Source of the DNA: Herbaspirillum rhizosphaerae_A
Lineage (GTDB): Bacteria > Pseudomonadota > Gammaproteobacteria > Burkholderiales > Burkholderiaceae_D
Assembly: GCF_046025915.1 (NCBI RefSeq)
Contig: NZ_JAQQFR010000001.1
Span: 475,611-539,610 of the forward strand
Direction: 5' to 3'
Length of the DNA: 64,000 nt
In this document: piece after piece, positions 8,904-17,950 of the stretch
How positions within the stretch are numbered: the stretch's first letter is position 1
How the letters are laid out: each line of letters begins with the position of its first letter
The notes under the pieces: model-generated
Databases searched by the model: none
What the model was told of the DNA's origin: nothing
Seen by the model: the letters and a program-made list of their open reading frames with translations, nothing else
Program-made: the position numbers and the translations under genes

Positions 8904-8932
8904 TTGACACGTTAAAACGGTACCGCTACCAT
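8904..8932 (+). promoter_or_regulatory. Sigma-70 promoter of gudD
   Basis: TTGACA at 8904-8909, a 17-base spacer, and TACCAT at 8927-8932. The -10 box lies inside the first operator, so repressor binding would block polymerase directly. Confidence 0.72.
8918..8931. promoter_or_regulatory. LacI-family operator O1 of gudD
   Basis: CGGTACCGCTACCA, matching the TGGTA-N4-TACCA palindrome at 7673-7686 with one half-site change. It overlaps the -10 box. Confidence 0.7.
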
Positions 8933-8948
8933 CAGCATCAATCGGAAT

Positions 8949-8962
8949 TGGTAGCGGTACCA
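8949..8962. promoter_or_regulatory. LacI-family operator O2 of gudD
   Basis: TGGTAGCGGTACCA, perfect half-sites, 31 bases (about three helical turns) after O1, so two dimers could sit on the same face of the DNA. Confidence 0.72.
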
Positions 8963-9025
8963 ACGGTGCTTTCAACGGATGCGCCAGTTCCTGAATTACC
9001 TCGGATCAACTCAGGGAAGCTCATC

Positions 9026-10372
9026 ATGTCAATTCAGAACACCGCCGCCGGCGCGCCTGTCGTCACAACCATGCAAGTCATCCCGGTTGCCGGGCGCGAC
9101 GGCATGCTGCTAAACCTGAGTGGCGCGCACGGCCCTTACTTCACGCGCAACATCGTCATCCTGACCGACAGCGCCGGCAACACCGGCGTCGGTGAAGTGC
9201 CGGGCGGCGAGCGCATCCGCCAGACCCTGGAAGACGCGCGCGCGCTGGTCGAGGGCCAATCCATCGGCACGTATCATTCCATCCTCAACCGCATGCGCCA
9301 AGTCTTCAATGACCGCGATTCTGGCGGACGCGGGCTGCAGACTTTCGACTTGCGCATCACCATCCACGCCGTGACGGCAGTGGAGTCGGCAATGCTCGAT
9401 CTGCTCGGCAAATTCCTCGGCGTACCAGTCGCGGCCTTGCTCGGCGAAGGCCAGCAGCGCGACAAGGTGGAAATGCTCGGTTACCTGTTCTACGTCGGCG
9501 ACCGCAGTGCCACCGATCTGGACTACCACAGCGAACCTGACGCCGCCGACGACTGGCAGCGCCTGCGCCATGAAAAAGCCATGGACTCCAAGGCCATCGT
9601 GCGGCTGGCTGAAGCGGCTTATCAGCGCTACGGCTTCAACGATTTCAAGCTCAAGGGTGGCGTGCTGCGCGGCGAAGATGAAATCGAAGCCGTCACCGCC
9701 TTGCATGAGCGCTTCCCGCAGGCGCGCATCACGCTGGATCCCAACGGCGGCTGGTTGCTGAAAGATGCGATCCGTCTGTGCCGCGATCAGCATGATGTGC
9801 TGGCGTATGCCGAAGACCCTTGCGGCGCCGAAAACGGTTACTCCGGCCGCGAAGTGATGGCCGAGTTCCGCCGCGCTACCGGTTTGCAGACCGCCACCAA
9901 CATGATCGCCACCGACTGGCGCGAGATGGGCCACGCGATTCAGCTGCAATCGGTCGACATTCCGCTGGCCGATCCGCATTTCTGGACCATGCAAGGTTCG
10001 GTGCGGGTGGCGCAGATGTGCAACGAATGGGGCCTGACCTGGGGTTCGCATTCCAACAACCACTTCGACATTTCTCTCGCGATGTTCACGCAGGTTGCCG
10101 CCGCCGCGCCGGGCAAGATCACTGCGATCGATACGCACTGGATCTGGCAGGACGGCCAGCGCCTGACGCGCGATCCGCTCAAGATCGTCGGCGGCATGGT
10201 CGACGTGCCTAAGACGCCGGGCCTCGGCGTTGAGATCGACATGGAGCAGGTCATGGCCGCCAACGCGCTTTACAAGTCCAAGGGACTCGGCGCGCGGGAC
10301 GATGCCATCGCCATGCAATACCTGATTCCGGGCTGGAAATTCGACAATAAAAAACCCTGCCTCGTCCGTTAA
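9026..10372 (+). CDS. gudD: Glucarate dehydratase
   Basis: 448 residues, against about 446 for E. coli GudD. Enolase-superfamily enzyme that dehydrates D-glucarate (and L-idarate) to 5-keto-4-deoxyglucarate in the cytoplasm. Visible active-site residues by motif: K208/K210 in FKLKGG, metal ligands D238 (LDPNG), E263 (YAEDP) and N292 (ATNMIATD), D316, and H342 in SHSNNHFDIS. ATG 9026 is chosen for AGGGAA seven bases upstream; an upstream TTG in frame lies inside the operators. The next enzyme (KDG aldolase or dehydratase) is not in the window. Confidence 0.95.
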   Translation: MSIQNTAAGAPVVTTMQVIPVAGRDGMLLNLSGAHGPYFTRNIVILTDSAGNTGVGEVPGGERIRQTLEDARALVEGQSIGTYHSILNRMRQVFNDRDSGGRGLQTFDLRITIHAVTAVESAMLDLLGKFLGVPVAALLGEGQQRDKVEMLGYLFYVGDRSATDLDYHSEPDAADDWQRLRHEKAMDSKAIVRLAEAAYQRYGFNDFKLKGGVLRGEDEIEAVTALHERFPQARITLDPNGGWLLKDAIRLCRDQHDVLAYAEDPCGAENGYSGREVMAEFRRATGLQTATNMIATDWREMGHAIQLQSVDIPLADPHFWTMQGSVRVAQMCNEWGLTWGSHSNNHFDISLAMFTQVAAAAPGKITAIDTHWIWQDGQRLTRDPLKIVGGMVDVPKTPGLGVEIDMEQVMAANALYKSKGLGARDDAIAMQYLIPGWKFDNKKPCLVR

Positions 10373-10503
10373 TACGAAGGCATCGTGCGCAGTCTTGGAG
10401 CTGCCTGTAGAACTGCCGCACCGACATGGAAGAACGATAAGAAAAAAGATTGCGCAGGCTGCATCGGCAGCCTGCAGCGCCAACAACATCAAGGAGATCA
10501 ATC

Positions 10504-11835
10504 GTGAGTGAGCAAAATATAGCAGCCTATGCCGCCAATCCCGACGGCCCGGCAAGCGGGCCGCTGGCCAGCGCCATCGACAAGGTCAAGTGGCGCATCC
10601 TGCCGCTGTTTGTGATCATGTTCATCGCCAACTACATCGACCGCGTCAACATCGGTTTTGTACGTTCGCATCTGGCGACGGATCTTGGCATCGGCTCAGC
10701 GGCGTTCGGGTTGGGTGCGGGTTTGTTCTTCATCGGTTACGCGATCTTTGAAGTGCCGTCCAACATGTTGTTGCAAAAGTTCGGCGCCAAGGCCTGGCTC
10801 ACGCGCATCATGCTGACCTGGGGCGTGGTCGCGACCTCGATGGCCTTCGTGCATAACGAGACCTCGTTCTACGTTCTGCGATTTTTGCTGGGTGTTGCCG
10901 AGGCCGGCTTCTTCCCGGGCGTGGTGTATTACTTCACACAGTGGCTGCCCAATAGCGAGCGTGGCAAAGCCATGGCGATCTTCCTGAGCGGTTCGGCGAT
11001 TGCATCGATCTTGTCCGGCCCGATCTCCGGCGCGCTGTTGCAGATCGAAGGCGGCGGCCTGCACGGCTGGCAGTGGATGTTCATCATCGAAGGCCTGGCT
11101 TCGGTGGCGCTGTGCTTCGTGGTCTGGACTCGCCTCGACTCCACGCCCAAAGACGCCAAGTGGCTCAGCGACGCCGAGCGCGACAGTCTGGCTACGATCA
11201 TCCAGCATGAGCAGCGCGAACGCCAGGCCAGCAAGCCGGTACACGTGTCGTCGTGGAGCTTGCTCAAGGATCCGCAAATCCTGCTGTTCTGCTTCATCTA
11301 TTTCGCAATCCAGCTGACCATCTACGGCGCGACCTTCTGGCTGCCGAGCATCATCAAGAAGATGGGCCATTTCAACGACTTCCAGGTCGGCCTGTTCAAC
11401 TCGATTCCGTGGATCATCTCGATCATCGCGATGTACATCTTCGCCAGCCTGGCGACGCGCTTCAAGCACCAGCAAGCCTGGGTGGCGGCGACGCTGATCA
11501 TCGCGGCCGCCGGTATGTTCGCCTCGACCACCGGCGGCCCGGTGTTGGCGTTTGTGGCGATCTGTTTCGCCGGTATCGGCTTCAAGGCGGCGTCTTCGCT
11601 GTTCTGGCCGATTCCGCAGGCCTATCTGGATGCACGCATCGCCGCTGCGGTGATCGCGCTGATCAATTCCATCGGCAACCTCGGCGGCTTCTTTGCGCCG
11701 GCCACCTTCGGCTATCTGGAGCAAAAGACCGGTTCGATCCAGGGCGGTTTGTATGCGCTGGCGGTGGCGTCGGTGATTGCTGCGGGGTTGGTGTTCCTGG
11801 CGCGGACTTCAGGCAAGAAGGCGGCGGTCGTCTGA
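10504..11835 (+). CDS. gudP: MFS transporter, glucarate/galactarate type (GudP-like)
   Basis: 443 residues with twelve likely membrane spans and the anion:cation symporter (ACS) signature region NYIDRVNIGFVRSHLATDLGIG near the N terminus. Inner-membrane proton symport of D-glucarate/galactarate is inferred from its place after gudD. GTG 10504 is the start: AAGGAG at 10491-10496 is optimally spaced and upstream frame residues are not protein-like. A strong bidirectional terminator follows at 11992-12031, after a dispersed repeat at 11853-11931. Confidence 0.9.
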   Translation: MSEQNIAAYAANPDGPASGPLASAIDKVKWRILPLFVIMFIANYIDRVNIGFVRSHLATDLGIGSAAFGLGAGLFFIGYAIFEVPSNMLLQKFGAKAWLTRIMLTWGVVATSMAFVHNETSFYVLRFLLGVAEAGFFPGVVYYFTQWLPNSERGKAMAIFLSGSAIASILSGPISGALLQIEGGGLHGWQWMFIIEGLASVALCFVVWTRLDSTPKDAKWLSDAERDSLATIIQHEQRERQASKPVHVSSWSLLKDPQILLFCFIYFAIQLTIYGATFWLPSIIKKMGHFNDFQVGLFNSIPWIISIIAMYIFASLATRFKHQQAWVAATLIIAAAGMFASTTGGPVLAFVAICFAGIGFKAASSLFWPIPQAYLDARIAAAVIALINSIGNLGGFFAPATFGYLEQKTGSIQGGLYALAVASVIAAGLVFLARTSGKKAAVV

Positions 11836-11852
11836 TCCCGTGTTTTTTGGTT

Positions 11853-11931
11853 GTCGTCCCGGCGAACGCTGGGACCCAGTGTCTTGACGCCCGTTGGGAC
11901 GACGCTGGATCCTGACTTTCGTCAGGACGAC
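11853..11931. repeat. Dispersed two-hairpin intergenic repeat, copy A
   Basis: Module 1 GTCGTCCCGGCGAACGCTGG (hairpin CCCGGC/GCTGGG) and module 2 TCCTGACTTTCGTCAGGA, each a small hairpin, about 30 bases apart. The same pair occurs at 31448-31535 with few changes. Confidence 0.65.
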
Positions 11932-11991
11932 GGCCAATGCAGGAACTCAGTGAGAGATCGATACCCTGCGCTTGGCAGAACGGGACGGTAA

Positions 11992-12031
11992 AAGAGGCGG
12001 ACTTGTTACAATGTCCGCCTCTTCTGTTTTT
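11992..12031. terminator. Bidirectional rho-independent terminator
   Basis: Perfect 11-base stem AAGAGGCGGAC/GTCCGCCTCTT with a ten-base loop, followed by a T-run at 12026-12031. An A-run precedes it, so it can also act on the other strand. It ends the gud operon. Confidence 0.85.
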
Positions 12032-12056
12032 CTGCTTATTCCGAGCACATCCAATC

Positions 12057-13310
12057 ATGTCCAAAAGCAAGCGTCCGGCCTCCGGCAAAGCTCCCACACT
12101 TTCCAACTCACCGTCGCCATCGCCGGTCTTCGACGCGGGCGATCCGGGTGAATACCAACTCGACGAAGCGCTGATCGACAAGATTGCCAACCTCGCGGTT
12201 GAACTGGCTACGGAAGATGAAGCCTCGCCGGAGTTGCCGGGCAAGCAACGCGACCTGCGCCGCATGATCGGCAAGAGCCTGCGCCAGCAACAGGACGACG
12301 TGTTGTACGAAGCCCTCGAGCGCGCGCGCGACCAAGAGGCCGACGCCTATCCTTACCTGCGCGAAATCATCGAAGAAGCCGCCGAGATCGTCTTCTTCAC
12401 CCGCAACGAGCGCAGCTATGAAGTCAACGCCTTCGTCATCCCGATGTTCGTGCGCACCATCGGCGGTCTCGATGCCGAGCAGAACTTCCGCGATGCCGAT
12501 GCCTTCACCGAGTTGACCGCCAGCATCAAGGAAGCCCAGCTGGAAAGCGCTGACGCCAAGGTCGTGCTGGTCAGCTATGCCTACCATCTGGACGAAATCG
12601 ACGCGATTACCTACAGCCATCTCGAAGCCATGGTGCGCGATGCCTTCGCCGCCATGACCGACAAGAAGATCACCGAAACGGCGGCCATCAATCGCAGCAT
12701 GAGCACCTGGCCGGCCAATCGTTTCGGCGCCGAAGACACGGCGGTGGAATTGCGCTTCCTGCTCGGCTTTACGCTCAAGACAGCCGACGATCCGTTCTAT
12801 GTCATTCCCAAGGACGAAGCCGCGATGGATGCCTACTTTGCCGTGCGCGCCCAGCGTTTCCAGGCCTGGAGCGAAAAGGTCGTGCCGCTGGTGCAGCGTT
12901 GCCTGGTGACTGACGGCCGCAGCACAGACTTCGATGTGCATTTCTTGTATCAGGATTTGTTCCACGGCGGCAAGGAGCGCGGCATCGCCGAATACTTCAT
13001 GCTGCAGATGATGTCCGAACTGGATCACGGCCTGCAAGAAAGCGGCGTGGCGGGAACGCAGACGCGTGCCGTCATGGGCCCTGTCCATACGGATGGCGAT
13101 GTGGTGTTGCGGGTGAATTTGTACGGCGAAGGCGATGCAATCGTCGCCACGGCAGAAAAGCCGCTGGATGCCGCACGAGATTTGCAAGTGGAACTGGACG
13201 ACACCTGCGACGCCGTACTGACGCTCGGTGTGCAGTCGGTCGCCTTGGCGGAAGAGTTTGACGCCGACGGCAATGCCGTCAACGTCCAGCCTTATGCCGA
13301 AGGCAACTGA
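12057..13310 (+). CDS. DUF2863 family protein
   Basis: 417 residues, acidic, with no signal peptide or membrane segment, so cytoplasmic. Sequence features such as VLVSYAYHLDEIDAITYSHLEAMV and the overall length match the DUF2863 family of Betaproteobacteria, whose function is unknown. ATG 12057 begins after the terminator at 11992-12031; extending upstream to 11937 would run through that hairpin and is rejected. It is a single-gene unit; the convergent lipoprotein gene follows after about 200 bases in which I see nothing. Confidence 0.82.
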   Translation: MSKSKRPASGKAPTLSNSPSPSPVFDAGDPGEYQLDEALIDKIANLAVELATEDEASPELPGKQRDLRRMIGKSLRQQQDDVLYEALERARDQEADAYPYLREIIEEAAEIVFFTRNERSYEVNAFVIPMFVRTIGGLDAEQNFRDADAFTELTASIKEAQLESADAKVVLVSYAYHLDEIDAITYSHLEAMVRDAFAAMTDKKITETAAINRSMSTWPANRFGAEDTAVELRFLLGFTLKTADDPFYVIPKDEAAMDAYFAVRAQRFQAWSEKVVPLVQRCLVTDGRSTDFDVHFLYQDLFHGGKERGIAEYFMLQMMSELDHGLQESGVAGTQTRAVMGPVHTDGDVVLRVNLYGEGDAIVATAEKPLDAARDLQVELDDTCDAVLTLGVQSVALAEEFDADGNAVNVQPYAEGN

Positions 13311-13507
13311 GGGTAGCCAATAAGTCGGCTGACGCGCCGGCAGCAAAGCCACCGTATCCGGCGCGCCCATTGCGCGCGCCGCTACCAGTGTGGCGTCGAT
13401 CATCTCAAACATCACATCGCTTGTCAGACGCGCATCAATTCCACGGATCAGGCGGCCATATCATCATGGCTGGCTGACACCGATACCCTACCCCAGGGCT
13501 CGCACAC

Positions 13508-13885
13508 CTATTTGATAATCGGCAGTGAGGTCGGCACCGATGTCTGCAGCGATGCAGACTGATCCAGCTGGCCGATCTGTTTCGCCACGCAGCGGAAATT
13601 CAGTTCTACCTGGATCGGTTTCCAGCCACGTGTCTGCTGACGCAATTGCACATCGCCATCCTGGGCGGCGCACCAGGAGAGCGCTTTTTCATGGCTGGCG
13701 GCCGTCAGCGCCGGCATCGACATGGTGTAGCTGATGCCGGTCGCCGTGAGATTGTAGGAACCGTCATCGCCTTCGGAAATCACCTGGCTGTAGTTGGCGC
13801 AGGCGTTCAGCGAACAGGCTGCGGCAGCGATGAGCAAGGCGCGTGCGCCGGTCTTTGCGGCCGCAGAAATCGTTGGTGTGCGCAT
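13508..13885 (-). CDS. Small lipoprotein, function unknown
   Basis: 125 residues with a lipoprotein signal peptide: hydrophobic stretch ALLIAAAACS then lipobox LNAC (lipidated Cys near residue 29). The mature domain is short, with two more cysteines (WCAAQ, FRCVA). This type (lipobox, then YSQVISEGDDGSYNLTATG) resembles small envelope proteins common in Burkholderiales; no function is known to me. Confidence 0.7.
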   Translation of the reverse strand: MRTPTISAAAKTGARALLIAAAACSLNACANYSQVISEGDDGSYNLTATGISYTMSMPALTAASHEKALSWCAAQDGDVQLRQQTRGWKPIQVELNFRCVAKQIGQLDQSASLQTSVPTSLPIIK

Positions 13886-14058
13886 GATGGTTCCCCCCCT
13901 GATTAGTCACACAATCAGTGTAGAACCGGGCGAAAAACTATTACACCATCCTGATCAAACTTTACTTGTGTTTGAAATTATCAAGAGAGATGCCTCGTCA
14001 TTTCTCGAGTTCGCGCATGCCGACGCAACAGTGGCAACCGTAGCATCGGGTAATTTGC

Positions 14059-15576
14059 TCAGTCGATATCGAACTGCACGCCCTGCGCCAGCGGCAGCAC
14101 ACGGCTGTAGTTGATGGTATTGGTGGCGCGGCGCATGTAATTTTTCCACGCGTCCGAACCTGATTCGCGGCCGCCGCCGGTCTCTTTCTCGCCACCGAAA
14201 GCGCCGCCGATTTCCGCGCCGCTGGTGCCGATGTTGACGTTGGCCAGGCCGCAGTCGCTGCCCTGGGCCGACATGAACAACTCACTCTCACGTATGTCGT
14301 TGGTGAAGATGGCTGACGACAAGCCTTGCGGTACGGCGTTGTTCATCGCGATGGCGTCTTCGAAGTTGTCATAGGCAACGGCGTACAGGATGGGGGCGAA
14401 GGTTTCCCGATGCATCACGGCGCTTTGGCGCGGCATACGTACCAGCGCGGGTTTGACGTACCAGGCCTTGTCGCCGCCAAACGTGGTTATACGCTCGCCG
14501 CCGCTGAGTGCGCCGCCTTCTTTTTGCGCCTGTGCCAAGGCCTGTTGCATGTTGTCGTAAGCACCGCCGTCGATCAGCGGGCCGACCAGCGTCTCCGTCA
14601 GCAAAGGATCGCCGACGGCAATGCCTGCATAGATGCGTTCGATGTCGCCGCAAAGTTTGGCGTACAGGCTGCGATGGATGAAGACGCGGCGCAGGCTGGT
14701 GCAGCGCTGACCCGCTGTACCGACGGCGGAGAACACGATGGCGCGCAACGCCAGGTTCAGGTCTGCACTCGGGGCGACGATCATGGCGTTGTTGCCGCCC
14801 AGCTCCAGCAGGCTGCGCCCGAGACGCTGCGCTACTGTGACGGCGACCTTGCGTCCCATGGCGACGCTACCGGTGGCGCTCACCAAAGCAATGTCAGGCG
14901 AAGCGGAAATCGCTGCACCGACATGGGCGCCGCCGATCAGCAGCGTGCACAACTGCGACGGCACGGTGCCGGGACGTTGTTTCTCCATGCGTGCAATGGC
15001 TTGCTGCATCAGAGCCTGTACCGCGAGTGCGGTGATCGGTGTTTTTTCGGAGGGCTTCCACACCACGCTGTTGCCGCATACCAGCGCCAGTGCAGCATTC
15101 CACGCCCATACCGCGACCGGGAAGTTGAATGCCGTAATGACGCCGCAGACGCCCAATGGATGCCAGGTTTCCATCATGCGATGGCCGGTACGTTCGGACG
15201 CGATGGTCAGGCCGTGCAACTGGCGCGACAGACCGACGGCGAAGTCGCAGATGTCGATCATCTCTTGCACTTCGCCGACGCCTTCGGAGCGGATCTTGCC
15301 GGCTTCCAGCGACACCAGCATGCCCAATGCTGCACGCTTCTCGCGCAGGACTTCGCCAAGCAGGCGCACCAATTCGCCGCGCACCGGCGCTGGCACGGTA
15401 CGCCAGCTCAATGCCGCTTCGCGTGTGGCGGCGATGGTTTGCTGCACTTCGGCGTCGCTGTGATTGCGCAGCAGCGCCAGCGTGGCGCCGTCACGCGGCG
15501 AGCGGCTGTGCAGGTCGCGACCCGATTGCGCGGAGAGGTCGACACCGAGTTCGGCGTAGAGGCTGGCGATGTCCAT
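14059..15576 (-). CDS. amaB: Aminoadipate-semialdehyde (P6C) dehydrogenase, ALDH7 family
   Basis: 505 residues. NAD-dependent oxidation of alpha-aminoadipate semialdehyde/piperideine-6-carboxylate to 2-aminoadipate in lysine catabolism. Visible: glutamate site LLELGGNNAMI, catalytic cysteine in TAGQRCTSLRR, and the ALDH7-specific C-terminal block (NIGTSGAEIGGAFGGEKETG). Last gene of a three-gene minus-strand set; the gene before it ends 27 bases away. The family subgroup is well supported by the C-terminal block; substrate follows from family and neighbours. Confidence 0.92.
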   Translation of the reverse strand: MDIASLYAELGVDLSAQSGRDLHSRSPRDGATLALLRNHSDAEVQQTIAATREAALSWRTVPAPVRGELVRLLGEVLREKRAALGMLVSLEAGKIRSEGVGEVQEMIDICDFAVGLSRQLHGLTIASERTGHRMMETWHPLGVCGVITAFNFPVAVWAWNAALALVCGNSVVWKPSEKTPITALAVQALMQQAIARMEKQRPGTVPSQLCTLLIGGAHVGAAISASPDIALVSATGSVAMGRKVAVTVAQRLGRSLLELGGNNAMIVAPSADLNLALRAIVFSAVGTAGQRCTSLRRVFIHRSLYAKLCGDIERIYAGIAVGDPLLTETLVGPLIDGGAYDNMQQALAQAQKEGGALSGGERITTFGGDKAWYVKPALVRMPRQSAVMHRETFAPILYAVAYDNFEDAIAMNNAVPQGLSSAIFTNDIRESELFMSAQGSDCGLANVNIGTSGAEIGGAFGGEKETGGGRESGSDAWKNYMRRATNTINYSRVLPLAQGVQFDID

Positions 15577-15603
15577 GGTGAATCCGTTTCTAGACGAGTG
15601 TGG

Positions 15604-16638
15604 TCAACATTCAGCGGCGGCAGCGCCGGCTGTCATTTTGAAAATCCCCTGCGCGTTGCCGCTGTCAAAGGTCAGATCCAGCTTTTCCTGATGTGTCTTT
15701 TCGTCGACGAAGTGGTCGCGCGAAATAAATTCATAAAACGATCCCGGCACCTTGCGCGCCACCGGCTGGCCGTGTTCGTCGGCCATTTCACGCACGACGG
15801 TGGTGGCGCGGAAGGCGGTCTGGCGCACGCGGCCATTGCGCGAGACTTCGATCTTGTCCTTCATCGGGCGGCCGAGGTCGCGCTGCAACTGCGCCAGGCT
15901 TTCGACATCGGCGACGCGGTCAGTGGCGTGGTTGAAGACGTTCCCTTCGGTCGCGATCCAGGCCATTTCCGAGGACTCTTGCAACAGGCTCTCGTAGTCG
16001 GCCAATGTCGGTAGCGCATGCTGACGCTCGAAGCATCCCAGCAGTACCGGCAGCAACGCCGCAGCATCGTCGTAAGGCAGCGTCTTGTGTTGCGTCAGGT
16101 GATCCAGGGATGCCTTGCTGCGCGCGTCGAGCGGATCGACCGAGGTCGACAGTACGCGTGCGACGACGCGTTGGAACTCGTCCGAGAAGCGCTCCGGATG
16201 CAACTCGCTGAGGAAAAATTGTGCGATCCCTTCGGCGTCATCAGCATGCGCGTAGACGCGTCCGGTCATCTTGATGCGATCCAGCGGATACAGGCCGGCC
16301 AGCTCGTAACCGAGCGGCAGAAAGATACGGGTGAACGCCGCTTCGCCTGCCGGCAGGGCGCCAGTTTGTGCGCCCAGTACGGTACGCAGCGCGCCATGGT
16401 CAAAACAGATCTTGCGGCCGTCGCGCACCGCGTCGCCGACATAGGCGGCACCTTCCGGCACCTCGTGCAGCAATTTGTCGAACAGCAGCATGTTGAGCGC
16501 CTGCGCCAGTTCCAGACGCGTCACGGTCGGCCCGGCGGGCTGCAGCGTGCCGGCCGGGATGTCCAGCATTTGAAACAAGCGGGCCGTGGTGTCGGCGCTG
16601 CTGGTCTGTTCCAGCAAGGTGTTCAGATTGGTGCTCAT
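15604..16638 (-). CDS. DUF1338 protein, 2-oxoadipate dioxygenase/decarboxylase-like (HglS type)
   Basis: 344 residues. HglS-type enzymes convert 2-oxoadipate to D-2-hydroxyglutarate with oxygen and iron, closing lysine catabolism. Candidate metal ligands are the His in CFDHGALR, the His in VFNHATDRV and the Glu in SFYEFISRD, spaced as in the family. It is shorter than the P. putida enzyme (about 460 residues), so it belongs to the short DUF1338 subgroup whose activity is less well studied. Position between lysine-dehydrogenase-like and ALDH7 genes supports the role. The aminotransferase from 2-aminoadipate to 2-oxoadipate is missing here. Confidence 0.85.
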   Translation of the reverse strand: MSTNLNTLLEQTSSADTTARLFQMLDIPAGTLQPAGPTVTRLELAQALNMLLFDKLLHEVPEGAAYVGDAVRDGRKICFDHGALRTVLGAQTGALPAGEAAFTRIFLPLGYELAGLYPLDRIKMTGRVYAHADDAEGIAQFFLSELHPERFSDEFQRVVARVLSTSVDPLDARSKASLDHLTQHKTLPYDDAAALLPVLLGCFERQHALPTLADYESLLQESSEMAWIATEGNVFNHATDRVADVESLAQLQRDLGRPMKDKIEVSRNGRVRQTAFRATTVVREMADEHGQPVARKVPGSFYEFISRDHFVDEKTHQEKLDLTFDSGNAQGIFKMTAGAAAAEC

Positions 16639-16684
16639 GGCTTTCTCCGGGATGGCTCAGTTTGATCAAAAATGGATCAGACCA

Positions 16685-17866
16685 TCAGACTGCCAGTACA
16701 GCCAGCGCCGCCTCGATGGTCTCCTTCGCCGGATAGTTTGACACGTCTTGCGTCCGTTGTTGCGAACCGGTGCGCGTGCCGCCGCCTTGTCCACCATAAG
16801 CACGCCCGTAGCGATTGGCGAGGAAGTCCGGTAGCGCAATCTGTTCTTGCCGGATAAAGCCACGTGCAGGCAATTTCCCTTCGCGGAATAAGTCCAGCGC
16901 GGCGCAGATGCCCGCTGCGGTGGTGATCTGGATTGCGCTCTCGTGCACGCCGTCGGCGGTCGTCTGCGCGAAGATCTTGCGGCTGAAGACTTCCTGCACA
17001 TACTGGCCGCGCCGCATGCCGCTGACCGTCACGAACACCAGCACCACGTCTTGCATCGTCGACGGTACGGACTTGCGCAGTATGGTCTTGAGCTGCTCCT
17101 GATCGTCGCGCAGGCGCAATTCTTCCAGCAAGAATTTCACCAGATTGCGATGGCCGGGATAACGCACCGATTTGTAGTCCAGATTGCGTACTTTGCCGGC
17201 CAGCGTGTTGCACAGCGTGCCGAGTCCGCCCGAGGTATTGAAGGCTTCATACTCGACGCCGTCCAGCGAAAAGTGTTCCAGCCCTTCCAACGGCTGGATG
17301 TCTTGCATCTTGCCGTCGCGGATGGCTTCGCAGGGATGGCAGTATTCGTTGACGAGACCGTCGACGCTCCAGGTCAGGTTGTATTTCAACTCGTTGGTTG
17401 GAAATTCAGGCAGCGCGCCGACGCGCATCTTGACCTCGTGGATCTCGTCAAAGTCGCGGGCCAGATGATGTGCCGCGATGCCGATAAAGCCCGGCGCCAA
17501 TCCGCATTGCGGCATGAAAGCGGTGTCAGCGCCGGCGGCCAGTTTGGCAATGGCCTTGGTGGCGCGCACGTCTTCGGTCAGGTCAAAGTAATGCACGCCA
17601 CTCAGCTTGGCCGCCTTGGCCACAGCCGTCGCCATGTGATACGGCAGCGCGTTGAGGCAGGCGTCGTTTCCCGAGAGCAGATTGCACAAGGCATCGTGAT
17701 CGTTGAAGTCGATCAGCGCAGTACGTACGCCCAGCGCTTCCATCGCGGCCAGTGCTTTGGCATCGCGGTCGGCGGCAATGACCTCATAGTCGCCGCTGCC
17801 ATGGAGGTGCAGCAAACGGGCGATGGCGTAGCCGATGTGGCCGGTGCCGAGCAGGACGATTTTCAT
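16685..17866 (-). CDS. Saccharopine-dehydrogenase-family protein, probable L-lysine 6-dehydrogenase
   Basis: 393 residues. N-terminal Rossmann fold (MKIVLLGTGHIGYAIARLL, GxGxxG at residues 7-12) and a saccharopine-dehydrogenase C-terminal fold. Proteins of this length and type include lysine 6-dehydrogenase, which makes aminoadipate semialdehyde/P6C, exactly the substrate of the downstream ALDH7. The ATG at 17866 starts at the Rossmann strand; an in-frame start at 17923 would add 19 non-conserved residues. First gene of the operon (16685, 15604, 14059). It could instead be a carboxynorspermidine- or saccharopine-type enzyme; context favours lysine. Confidence 0.85.
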   Translation of the reverse strand: MKIVLLGTGHIGYAIARLLHLHGSGDYEVIAADRDAKALAAMEALGVRTALIDFNDHDALCNLLSGNDACLNALPYHMATAVAKAAKLSGVHYFDLTEDVRATKAIAKLAAGADTAFMPQCGLAPGFIGIAAHHLARDFDEIHEVKMRVGALPEFPTNELKYNLTWSVDGLVNEYCHPCEAIRDGKMQDIQPLEGLEHFSLDGVEYEAFNTSGGLGTLCNTLAGKVRNLDYKSVRYPGHRNLVKFLLEELRLRDDQEQLKTILRKSVPSTMQDVVLVFVTVSGMRRGQYVQEVFSRKIFAQTTADGVHESAIQITTAAGICAALDLFREGKLPARGFIRQEQIALPDFLANRYGRAYGGQGGGTRTGSQQRTQDVSNYPAKETIEAALAVLAV

Positions 17867-17950
17867 GGCGATGCTCCCTGAATTGAATGGATGTGATGAG
17901 GATGTGACGGCATTTGCATCCATTGTAGGAAACGATCAAACCGATAAAAA

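Noticed and set aside
12108..13415. Long open frame on the minus strand opposite the DUF2863 gene
   Set aside because: High-GC antisense shadow: His/Arg-rich composition, no ribosome site, and the plus-strand gene has a family match.
13311..13507. Possible remnant gene in the gap after the DUF2863 gene
   Set aside because: A short minus-strand reading looks weakly protein-like, but it is too short and has no recognisable match.
14326..16014. Long plus-strand open frame opposite the ALDH7 and DUF1338 genes
   Set aside because: Spans two genes and their gap, with low-complexity, Gln/Arg/His-rich translation; both opposite-strand genes have full catalytic motifs.
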